A DNA stretch of 64,000 nt, taken from NCBI GenBank assembly GCA_021805565.1, contig JAJZFA010000043.1, positions 224,697-288,696 of the forward strand. The letters run 5' to 3'. This DNA comes from Pseudomonadota bacterium (GTDB lineage: Bacteria; Pseudomonadota; Alphaproteobacteria; Acetobacterales; Acetobacteraceae). Both the position numbers and the translations under genes were made by a program. Of this stretch, positions 53,187 through 60,546 are shown piece after piece. The notes under the pieces are model-generated. The model worked only from the letters and a program-made list of their open reading frames with translations, had not been told where the DNA came from and ran no database searches. Within the stretch, counting starts at the first letter, position 1; the number at the start of each line of letters is the position of its first letter.

Positions 53187-54294
53187 TGGACCGGCCCCGT
53201 TCGTATGTGGACAGAGCGGAGCAGGCGCCGCATCTGCCGCAGCCCGCCTTGATGTCCGTGGCGAGTAAGCCGGCCTTGACCAGCATCGTTGCCAACGGGC
53301 TTAGGATCGCGTGCATAAAATCGGCGCTTGGCGCTGGGTGGCCTTCCAGCGGCGTGCCGGAAATCGGAACGAATGGCACGACGAACGGGTAAACCCCAAG
53401 GCCGATCAGTCTTTCGGCCATCTCCAAAATCGCGTCCCGGGTGTCGCCCAGCCCGGCAAGGATATAGGTCGAAACCTGACCGCGCCCGAACACCGGCACG
53501 GCGGCGGCGAAGGCATCGAAATACCGGGACAGCCCCACACTGGCCTTGCCCGGCATAATGCGTGCGCGCACCGAAGGCGTCACGGCTTCCAGATGCATGC
53601 CCAGCGTGTCGATACCCGCGTCGTGCATGCGGGCAAACCACGCATCGTCGTCCGGCGGTTCGCACTGGCCCTGGATTGGTAAATCCACGGCGGCTTTGAT
53701 GGCAAGCGCGCTTTCAATGAGAATGGCGGCACCGCGGTCGTCGCCGGGCGGAGTGCCGGTTGTTAGCACCATGTGCTTGACGTTATCGAGTTCGACAGCG
53801 GCTTTGGCCACTTCGGCGAGCTGCGCCGGGGTTTTGCGTTCCAGCGTGCGACCGGCCGACAAAGACTGTCCTATTGCACAAAACTGGCAGGTTTTCGTCC
53901 GGCTCCGGTAGCGGATGCAGGTCTGCAGCACCGTGGTCGCCAGGACATCCCGTCCGTGCAATACGGCGATTTTTGGGTAAGGAACGCCATCCGCCGTCGT
54001 TAGATCGTAAAAGCGCGGGCGTTTCGGAAAACCGACCGATGCAAACACCGCGCCATCGCGCAGGATGCGGCTGTTACCGGCGGCGTCGGGGGCTTCGGCA
54101 ACAAAAGGGCTGTCGAATGCGAGCGCCGTATGCACCGGCACCATCGCCGTAATGCCGTCGATAACGATGGCCTTATGGTCGGACGGACCCGCCCCGCCGC
54201 GCCTGCTTCCGACGCCGGCTTTCGGATCGGTTAGCCGCAGGCCGCTGGATTGCAACGCGTTAATCAGGTGTTCCGTCGATGGGCGTATGTTCAT
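53176..54294 (-). CDS. nitD: NitD, MSMEG_0568-family radical SAM protein
   Basis: A 372-residue radical SAM protein. The cluster ligands are spaced Cys126-x9-Cys136-x2-Cys139 ([18 protein letters not shown]) instead of the usual Cx3Cx2C. SAM-binding features [26 protein letters not shown] and [17 protein letters not shown] follow. The C-terminus adds a second Cys group, Cys352-x2-Cys355-x2-Cys358 ([12 protein letters not shown]), which could bind an extra Fe-S cluster. ATG 54294 matches the family start and overlaps nitC by 35 bp. The chemistry of this family is not established. Confidence 0.92.
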   Translation of the reverse strand: MNIRPSTEHLINALQSSGLRLTDPKAGVGSRRGGAGPSDHKAIVIDGITAMVPVHTALAFDSPFVAEAPDAAGNSRILRDGAVFASVGFPKRPRFYDLTTADGVPYPKIAVLHGRDVLATTVLQTCIRYRSRTKTCQFCAIGQSLSAGRTLERKTPAQLAEVAKAAVELDNVKHMVLTTGTPPGDDRGAAILIESALAIKAAVDLPIQGQCEPPDDDAWFARMHDAGIDTLGMHLEAVTPSVRARIMPGKASVGLSRYFDAFAAAVPVFGRGQVSTYILAGLGDTRDAILEMAERLIGLGVYPFVVPFVPISGTPLEGHPAPSADFMHAILSPLATMLVKAGLLATDIKAGCGRCGACSALSTYERGRSNDD

Positions 54295-55237
54295 CTTGAA
54301 AACTCCCAGTAAGGATTGTCCGCATCGTCGGCGCTGGACGGTCGTCGAGCAGCAGGCGCAACAGTTCGGGGCGCGCATAATGCCCGACCGAGTCCATCAT
54401 TCGTTTGCGCTTGACGATCAGGCCCATGTCGAGATCGGCGATCAGCAGACCTTCGCCGTGTGTCAGGGGCGGAACGACATGGCTTCCCTCCGGCGAAATA
54501 ATGGCGGTGAAGGAACCGCCGGTCAGAGCCTTGTGCAGCTTGGTGTCGGAAGCGATGGCGGCTTTCTGTTCGTCCGTCAGCCAGCCGGTCGCGTTGACGA
54601 CAAAACAGCCGCTTTCCAGCGCGTGGTGGCGGATTGTCACCTCGATCTGTTCCGCGAAAATCGGCCCTACAAGAGATCCGGGAAATTGCGCGGCGTGGAT
54701 TTCCTCGTGCTGCGCCATCAATGCATACCGGGCGAGCGGATTGTAATGCTCCCAGCACGCCAGCGCGCCGATACGTCCGGCATTTGTATCTACAACCTTC
54801 AGTCCCGACCCATCGCCCTGGCCCCAGATCATGCGTTCATGGAACGTCGGCGTAATCTTCCGGCGCGCAAGTTTCAGCGTGCCGTCGGCGTCGAATACGA
54901 TCTGTGTATTATAGAGCGACCCATGATCGCGCTCGTTTACGCCAAGAACAACAACCATACTGTTCACTCGGGCGGCCGCGCCGACCGCATCGGTGATGGG
55001 GCCGGGAACGATAACGGCATTTTCGTATAGGCGAATATGCTCTTTACCCGTCGATACCGGCGCATAGATGAACGAGAAATAAGGATACCAGGGAACAAAG
55101 GTTTCCGGAAAGACGATCAGATCGGCGCCCTTTCCGGCCGCCTCGGCGATAGCATTCAGCACTTTCGCCACCGACCCGTCGCCCGTTGTCAGATCCGGCG
55201 ATAGCTGCGCCGCCGCAGCCCGGACAATCTTTTTCAT
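54260..55237 (-). CDS. nitC: NitC, Nit6803-type nitrilase
   Basis: A 325-residue nitrilase with the catalytic triad Glu45 ([13 protein letters not shown]), Lys127 ([15 protein letters not shown]) and Cys161 ([15 protein letters not shown]). These correspond, with an offset of eight, to the Glu53, Lys135 and Cys169 known for the Synechocystis Nit6803 enzyme. It hydrolyses a nitrile to an acid and ammonia. In Nit1C bacteria it is required for growth on cyanide as sole nitrogen source. It is separated from nitB by 241 bp, unlike the overlapping genes that follow. Confidence 0.93.
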   Translation of the reverse strand: MKKIVRAAAAQLSPDLTTGDGSVAKVLNAIAEAAGKGADLIVFPETFVPWYPYFSFIYAPVSTGKEHIRLYENAVIVPGPITDAVGAAARVNSMVVVLGVNERDHGSLYNTQIVFDADGTLKLARRKITPTFHERMIWGQGDGSGLKVVDTNAGRIGALACWEHYNPLARYALMAQHEEIHAAQFPGSLVGPIFAEQIEVTIRHHALESGCFVVNATGWLTDEQKAAIASDTKLHKALTGGSFTAIISPEGSHVVPPLTHGEGLLIADLDMGLIVKRKRMMDSVGHYARPELLRLLLDDRPAPTMRTILTGSFQDEHTPIDGTPD

Positions 55238-55478
55238 GCCAGTAAACCTGTCTGCACGTTAAGAGCGGTAGCGGCCGTAAGTGCGGCGGCATGCCGATAA
55301 AGCTGCCCGCCCGGACACAGGCTTGGGGCACGCCCGGCACCGCGATCCGGAGCGATAAGTGGCGGGCAATGACCGTTCCGCTGTGTCATGTCCGGGCCTG
55401 GGCCGGTCGCCCATGAAACCGGACACAGCAAAGCGGCGGGCGTCTGGAGCAAGCCCGGATATGATGCGCAAGTAACAA
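55238..55478 (-). other. nitB-nitC spacer with hairpin
   Basis: No gene in this 241-bp gap. It holds a strong imperfect hairpin at 55380-55439 just after nitB. The gap is notable because all later nit genes overlap or nearly touch. Confidence 0.6.
55380..55439 (-). terminator. Hairpin downstream of nitB (attenuator or processing site)
   Basis: Read on the minus strand, GCTGTGTCCGG pairs with CCGGACA and GACACAGC parts of the far arm, with a 3-nt bulge and about 33 nt between. No T-run follows. It may lower transcription into nitC or protect the nitB message. Confidence 0.45.
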
Positions 55479-55961
55479 TTAAAGCGTCCAGGTGTCCAGG
55501 ATGACCGCGTTGGCCTTCTTGTGGATCAGCACCAGGTCCAGCACATCCAGCGGATTGATTGGCCTGATCCCCTCGATCAGCGATGGCTCGCCGTGGCCGT
55601 ACAAGGCCTGCAACGCAAACCTACAGGCATAAACCTTGCCGCCCTCGTCCATGAACCGCTTCAGTTGATTGTTGAAATTCTGCGCGCCCGGGAACGCTTC
55701 ATCGCCAATCTTGGGAAAGCCCCGCTGCACGCCGAGCGTGACGCCCGGACCATAGAGCAGGATAGACGTCTCGTAGCCCTTGCGGGCCAGTCGCAGCGCC
55801 TGGAGAATGTTCACGAGGCCGATGGAGCCTTCGAACGCGACGGTATGGAAGGTGACAAGGGCCTTCTCTCCAGGAGCGGCTTTCACGTCTTCGAAAACCT
55901 TCTCTTCGTAATCGACGAAGAAGTCGCCTTTTTTGTGGGCTGGGGCGGTGACGGTTGCCAT
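55479..55961 (-). CDS. nitB: NitB, MSMEG_0572/Sll0783-family protein
   Basis: A 160-residue protein with [45 protein letters not shown] and [22 protein letters not shown], matching the MSMEG_0572/Sll0783 family. A DsrE-like fold is likely from the ILLYGPGV and [12 protein letters not shown] segments (the latter holds a single Cys). In Synechocystis, sll0783 is nitrogen-starvation induced and its loss affects polyhydroxybutyrate accumulation. AAAGGA precedes ATG 55961. First gene of the cluster. Confidence 0.9.
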   Translation of the reverse strand: MATVTAPAHKKGDFFVDYEEKVFEDVKAAPGEKALVTFHTVAFEGSIGLVNILQALRLARKGYETSILLYGPGVTLGVQRGFPKIGDEAFPGAQNFNNQLKRFMDEGGKVYACRFALQALYGHGEPSLIEGIRPINPLDVLDLVLIHKKANAVILDTWTL

Positions 55962-56299
55962 GACGAGCGTCCTTTGGGTTGGGTTGCCGAGAACTGTAAG
56001 CAAACCGCGTGCCAAATTGACTGTAAACGGAGCAGTCGATCTTCCAATCAATTATACGGTCAATTATGCGATCAATTGATTTACAAATCGCCTAAATTAA
56101 GTACAGATATTTAATGCAATAGACTAAAAATTAACCATATTTTGAACGATGGAGCTAAAATATAATCTTTAGCGTCAAGTCAGGCGCACGTTCCGAATCG
56201 CGTTTCGCTCAATTTGCCGGTTTCGAAAGCTGCTGGAATAAATTTATGCAACAATATACAGTCAATCCGCTCGCTCGCTGACATGAAAGGTCTGGCTCC
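55962..56299. other. Divergent nitB-MocR control region
   Basis: 338 bp, strongly AT-rich between 56030 and 56170. It contains the iterons at 56047, an inverted single copy AATTGAC at 56015 and a GATTT-AC-AAATC palindrome at 56078-56089. Promoters for both directions should lie here. Confidence 0.65.
56047..56080. promoter_or_regulatory. Three 12-bp-spaced iterons, candidate MocR operator
   Basis: ATCAATTAT at 56047, GTCAATTAT at 56059 and ATCAATTGA at 56071 recur exactly every 12 bp, separated by ACG and GCG. The third copy extends into a palindrome. MocR regulators such as GabR, TauR and PdxR bind direct repeats, which fits the MocR gene that begins 220 bp away. Confidence 0.65.
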
Positions 56300-57682
56300 G
56301 TGGCTGAATGGCTTCCCGAACTCTCCCGGCGCGGAACCCCGCGTTATCTGGCGATCGCCGATGCCATCGCCAGCGATATCGAGGCCGGCCGGCTGTCGGC
56401 GGCCGACCGGCTTCCTCCGCAGCGCACATTGGCCACCGCGCTCGGCATGGATTTCACAACCGTCGCCCGCGGCTATGTGGAGGCGAAACGCCGGGGCCTG
56501 ATCGAATCCCGCGTCGGCCAGGGGACATTCGTCAGCAAGGCTATCCGCCGCCGGCACCCGCCGATGATCGTGCATCCCGAGATCGTCGATCTTTCCATGA
56601 ACCTGCCGCCAGAGCCGGACGATCCGGCGTTGCTGGACCGTATGCAAGACGGATGGGACGCGATCGGCCGCGATCTGTTGCGGCTGATGCGCTATCAGGG
56701 TTTCGGCGGCGTATCGGCCGATAAGGAAGCCGCCTCGGCCTGGCTCAGCCGCCGCGGATTGGTGCCGCGTCAGGACCGGGTGTTCATCGTTCCGGGCGCC
56801 CATCCGGCCTTGCTTGGCATCTTCGGATTGCTCGCCCGTCCGGGCGATGTCGTCCTGTCCGAGAATATTACCTACCCCGGGGCGCGGTCGATCGCCGCTC
56901 AGTTCGGCTTGTCGCTCGTAGGGCTGCCAATGGACGATCAGGGGATCGATGCCGGCGCATTCGCGGACGCATGCAAACGGTTGTCCCCGAAGGCGCTGTA
57001 TCTCAACCCGACCCTGCTGAACCCGACAACCCACACGATTTCGGAACCCCGACGGCTGGAATTGACCGAAATCGCCCGCCGGTTCGGCGTGCCGATCGTC
57101 GAGGACGATCCCTACGGATTGTTGCCGGCCGATGCACCCCCGCCGTTCGCCGCCCTGGCGCCGGAACTAACCTGGCACATCGCCGGCCTCGCCAAGTGTC
57201 TGGGCGCGGGATTGCGCGTGGCCTATGTCGTGGTCCCGGACAACCGTTCCGGCTGGACCTTCGCCGCATCCTTGCGCGCCGCCACAGTGATGGCATCGCC
57301 GGTCACCGTCGCCCTCGCCACGCGCTGGATCGACGATGGCACCGCCGATGCGCTCGTTGCCGCCGTTCGCCGGGAATCGGCCGAACGTCAGGCCATCGCA
57401 CGGTCGCTGCTACGGGGCCAGACGTTCCGGTCGGATCCGGCTGGGTTCCATCTTTGGTTGTCGCTGCCGGAGCCGTGGACGCGCTCCGCCTTTGCCGGAC
57501 AAATGCGGAGAACAGGCATCGGGATCGTGGCAAGCGACGCGTTCACGTCCGGCGATAGTCCGCCCGAGGCGGTGCGGGTCTGTCTGGGTGGTCCGGCCGG
57601 TCGTACACAAATACGAGAGGCACTGGAGTTCATGGCCCATACGCTTGCCGAAACACCGCCGGCCGCTTCGAGTTTTTTGTAA
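56300..57682 (+). CDS. MocR-type GntR/aminotransferase regulator
   Basis: A 460-residue MocR protein. Residues about 10-75 form a GntR winged helix (YLAIADAIASDIEAGRLSAADRLPPQRTLATALGMDFTTVARGY). Residues about 110-450 form a fold-type I aminotransferase domain with IVPGAHPALLGIFGLLARPGD, YLNPTLLNPT and HIAGLAKCLGAGLRVAYVV, whose Lys should bind PLP. GTG start with AAAGG 9 nt upstream. It probably senses PLP with an amino compound. Its divergent placement next to nitB makes it the likely regulator of the nit operon; MocR is not a usual Nit1C member. Confidence 0.87.
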   Translation: MAEWLPELSRRGTPRYLAIADAIASDIEAGRLSAADRLPPQRTLATALGMDFTTVARGYVEAKRRGLIESRVGQGTFVSKAIRRRHPPMIVHPEIVDLSMNLPPEPDDPALLDRMQDGWDAIGRDLLRLMRYQGFGGVSADKEAASAWLSRRGLVPRQDRVFIVPGAHPALLGIFGLLARPGDVVLSENITYPGARSIAAQFGLSLVGLPMDDQGIDAGAFADACKRLSPKALYLNPTLLNPTTHTISEPRRLELTEIARRFGVPIVEDDPYGLLPADAPPPFAALAPELTWHIAGLAKCLGAGLRVAYVVVPDNRSGWTFAASLRAATVMASPVTVALATRWIDDGTADALVAAVRRESAERQAIARSLLRGQTFRSDPAGFHLWLSLPEPWTRSAFAGQMRRTGIGIVASDAFTSGDSPPEAVRVCLGGPAGRTQIREALEFMAHTLAETPPAASSFL

Positions 57683-57870
57683 TCCCACGCGATGGTGAAT
57701 GAACGCGCCGCACACCCAGCGTTAAATCGGTCAGGCGTCGCCGAATCATCGCTCCGGCAAACCCCGAGCTTGCTCTGGCTGTAAAATCGTCTATTTTGGG
57801 TTACGCTTGGTTTGTCTATTATTGTTGACGTTTTAACCGTCGTCTTAGCAATCGAGGGAGTTCCGATCTC

Positions 57871-58113
57871 GTGGACAGTCATCAAATGACGGAAATCAAC
57901 GCGTCCGTGCAGGCGATCGTCCGGCGCGCCTACGATCTTGGCAGAGCCGAGGCGCTCAAAAGAGTCGTCGATGTGCTGAGCGAAGATCGCGGTTCGGTCG
58001 AACAATTAGCCCTGATGGCACCGGACAGCGCCGCGCCGCCCGATCGCGATTCCGCGATGACCCGGCCATCCGGTGCGTCTGAACGGCCCTGGTGGGCGTG
58101 GCCGGTCAATTGA
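57871..58113 (+). CDS. Small hypothetical protein (80 aa)
   Basis: Begins with GTG (GAGGGAG about 10 nt upstream) and encodes an 80-residue protein. The first half is helical and charged (AIVRRAYDLGRAEALKRVVDVLSEDRG), the second Pro/Ala/Ser-rich, ending WWAWPVN. No family recognised. It is followed 39 bp later by a membrane-protein gene on the same strand and may be cotranscribed. Confidence 0.6.
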   Translation: MDSHQMTEINASVQAIVRRAYDLGRAEALKRVVDVLSEDRGSVEQLALMAPDSAAPPDRDSAMTRPSGASERPWWAWPVN

Positions 58114-58152
58114 TGGGCCTTGTGGCGTAAAGACCATAACCGGGAGGGCGAC

Positions 58153-58743
58153 ATGTCATTCTCCGAACGCACGTTACGGTGGAACCGCTTTTACGATGGG
58201 CTGCCCGAGGACTGGCGGTTCCAGTTTTTGTTATGGCCGCTGCTCGCACTTGGCACGATCAACATGCTGTTGACCGTCGCGACCGGATTCCCGTTCGCAC
58301 TTCTGTTATTGCTGGGTGTTATATTCGTCGCCGCCGTACGGCTTCCCTATGCCCTCGGCCTTTCGTCCGCATCCGCCGTGGACCGAACGGCTCGGCCGGT
58401 TCGGATCGAGGGATACGTCTGGTTGACAGAACTCAATCGAAATTATGAGTCTCTTTCGGAATCGCGGCGCCTGTGGGTGTATCCGGCGGTCCTGCTGATC
58501 GCTGGCGCAATCAATATGCTTTTGACGATCTACTACGGATTCCCGTTCGGCCTGCTGTTCCTGCTTGCCCTGCTCGCGCTTGTCGCATTCAGGGCACCTT
58601 ACACCGCCGGGTGGCTGGCCGATTCGGCGAACACGGAAACGGCGACCGTCCTTTCGGGGACCACGTCCCGTCAGGACAACGGGCGGCTTGCTGGCGAGTC
58701 TGGCTTCGTGGCGGACGATAATGACGGGCCAACGACAGAATGA
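58153..58743 (+). CDS. Membrane protein with an internal duplication
   Basis: A 196-residue protein with four membrane helices in two homologous pairs. INMLLTVATGFPFALLLLLG and VIFVAAVRLPYALG (about 35-70) recur as INMLLTIYYGFPFGLLFLLA and LLALVAFRAPYTAG (about 118-152). Each unit is preceded by a similar charged segment (WNRFYDGLPEDWRFQFLLWP; LNRNYESLSESRRLWVYPA). The C-terminal 45 residues are polar. GGGAGG precedes the ATG by 5 nt. Function unknown. Confidence 0.78.
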   Translation: MSFSERTLRWNRFYDGLPEDWRFQFLLWPLLALGTINMLLTVATGFPFALLLLLGVIFVAAVRLPYALGLSSASAVDRTARPVRIEGYVWLTELNRNYESLSESRRLWVYPAVLLIAGAINMLLTIYYGFPFGLLFLLALLALVAFRAPYTAGWLADSANTETATVLSGTTSRQDNGRLAGESGFVADDNDGPTTE

Positions 58744-58750
58744 AGGCGAG

Positions 58751-59680
58751 TCACCCCATAAATGCCGACTCAGGCGCGATCATGCCGCGTTGCTTGGCGG
58801 CGAGTGGATAATGGGCGCTGACATAGCTGCCGCGATCCGCGAAATCCGCCCGGTAATGCCGGTTCGGATGGTGACGGAACCAGAATGGTGTGGTGGTTGC
58901 CGGGTGGTAATGCGTCACGCATGACAGGCGGCTGGTATCGTCGGGCAACGTGCGCGGGTGGCTGCGATGGACAAGATCGGCCGTCCAGAAAAATACGTCG
59001 CCTTTCCTGGCGATAAATCGTTCATACGCCATGGACTCCCGCCGGCAGGCTGCATCGAGTTCGGCGATGTACAAATCGTTGTCGTCTTCGGCGAAATTGA
59101 TTCGCTTGCTGCCATCCTTGAAAAGGTAATGCGGCAGGCGGTGGCTCCGGTCGTAAAACGCGAGTTCGCCGCTGCCTTCGCGCACATCCTCCAGCGCGAT
59201 CCACGAGGCGGCCAGCAGCATTGGATCCTCGATGGCGACAACCGAGGTGTCCTGATGCACGCGATGGCCGTTGCTTCTCTGGAACAGAAGTTGCTGGCAG
59301 GCGACAGGTTTGGTGTCGAACACCAGCGTCAGGAAGCGGGCAATGCGCTGGTGCAGGCACACATCCCGAGCCGAGGCGAGATTGACGTACAGATCGAACA
59401 GGCTTTCGAATCGGTCCGGGGTGCCGCCGGATATTTTTAACCCAGGTTTGCCGTCGCGATGCCGGGTCGTCAGGAATTTCCCTGGGTGCGTGTGATGGCT
59501 TCTTATGTCGGCGGCGAACCGGTCGATCAGGTGCGGTTCGATCGCACCGCGCCAGATCAGCCAGCCATGTTCGATGAAATGGGTCAGGTCTTCGCGTTCG
59601 TCCGGCGTGATGTCGCCGGCCTCATACAGACCGGCGACACGCTGGATCGCATACGGCGTATCGGTCCAAAGTGTCTTCAT
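58751..59680 (-). CDS. PhyH-like 2-oxoglutarate dioxygenase
   Basis: A 309-residue phytanoyl-CoA-dioxygenase-family protein. The Fe(II) ligands His-x-Asp are in NGHRVHQDTSVVAIED and the distal His in TADLVHRSHPRTLPDD. It includes AASWIALEDVREGSGELAFYDRSH, a strong family block. Such enzymes hydroxylate or halogenate diverse small molecules. The start is uncertain: MKTLWTD at 59680 is chosen by homology; an ATG ten codons upstream (59710) has an AGG close by. It is divergent from the methyltransferase gene. Confidence 0.82.
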   Translation of the reverse strand: MKTLWTDTPYAIQRVAGLYEAGDITPDEREDLTHFIEHGWLIWRGAIEPHLIDRFAADIRSHHTHPGKFLTTRHRDGKPGLKISGGTPDRFESLFDLYVNLASARDVCLHQRIARFLTLVFDTKPVACQQLLFQRSNGHRVHQDTSVVAIEDPMLLAASWIALEDVREGSGELAFYDRSHRLPHYLFKDGSKRINFAEDDNDLYIAELDAACRRESMAYERFIARKGDVFFWTADLVHRSHPRTLPDDTSRLSCVTHYHPATTTPFWFRHHPNRHYRADFADRGSYVSAHYPLAAKQRGMIAPESAFMG

Positions 59681-59860
59681 ATTCAGGCCGTTTGCCGGTG
59701 CCGCCCACATGACCTGCTCGCGCGTTGTGACGGGCAGGGGATAAATGGCTGGCCGCCATTTTTCAAGGCCCAGACTCAACCGCTGGCCGCCCATCTGTTG
59801 TCCGGCGTCGCTTTGCGCTACCCATCCCGCCGCGATCCATTCTGATGTCCGGAGCCGTTC

Positions 59861-60529
59861 ATGACCAATCCGCCGCAACCGCCGCATGCCCAAATCATGC
59901 AAATGATACATGGCACGGATATCTATGCGGGCTACGTAGCGACGATGCCCGAGGATAGCAGTGGCTGGAACAGCAGGCACCCGTCGTTCGATGAAGCGAT
60001 CGCGACGGTTCGGCCGGGTGTCGTGATCGATGTCGGGGTTTGGAAGGGCGGCTCGACGTTGTACTTGGCCGAACTGCTGCGCCGGAACGGAGTACCGGGG
60101 ACAGTGATCGCGGTCGATACCTTCCTGGGCAGCCTGGAACACTGGGACCGCAATTCCGGGTTATTCGATATGATCCCGCGCCGGCATGGATTGCCGCTGT
60201 TGTACGACCAGTTCATGAGCAACATCGTCCGGCGGGGCGTGACCCGTTCGGTCGTGCCGTTGCCGCAGACCTCCACCAACGCCGCCTTGCTGTTGCGCGG
60301 GCTGGGAATCGTCGCCGGCCTGGTCCACATCGATGCGTCTCACGAATATGACGACGTGATGAAGGATTCCCGGCTTTACTGGGATATTTTGGCTCCCGGT
60401 GGCTATCTGATCGGTGACGACTATCATCCGTACTGGCCGGAAGTGATCCGGGCAGCCGGCGATTTCGCCAGGGAGAAGGGCGTTGCCCTGGTGGCGCACG
60501 ACCCGAAATGGATCGTGCGCAAGCCGTGA
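59861..60529 (+). CDS. Class I SAM-dependent methyltransferase
   Basis: A 222-residue methyltransferase of the CmcI/TylF-like group. GVVIDVGVWKGGSTLYLAELL is motif I, AVDTFLGSLEHW follows, then LVHIDASHEYDDVMKDSRLYWDILAPGGYLIGDDYHPYWPEV. GGAG lies 6 nt before the ATG. Together with the divergent PhyH-like gene it may modify a small molecule, a pair common in secondary metabolism. It ends 17 bp from the convergent uvrA gene. Confidence 0.84.
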   Translation: MTNPPQPPHAQIMQMIHGTDIYAGYVATMPEDSSGWNSRHPSFDEAIATVRPGVVIDVGVWKGGSTLYLAELLRRNGVPGTVIAVDTFLGSLEHWDRNSGLFDMIPRRHGLPLLYDQFMSNIVRRGVTRSVVPLPQTSTNAALLLRGLGIVAGLVHIDASHEYDDVMKDSRLYWDILAPGGYLIGDDYHPYWPEVIRAAGDFAREKGVALVAHDPKWIVRKP

Positions 60530-60546
60530 CCGGACGGCCGCCGCTA

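Noticed and set aside
34096..55356. Identical 15-mer GCGATCCGGAGCGAT at 34096 and 55342
   Set aside because: A few exact 15-base matches are expected by chance in 64 kb of GC-rich sequence; flanks do not align convincingly.
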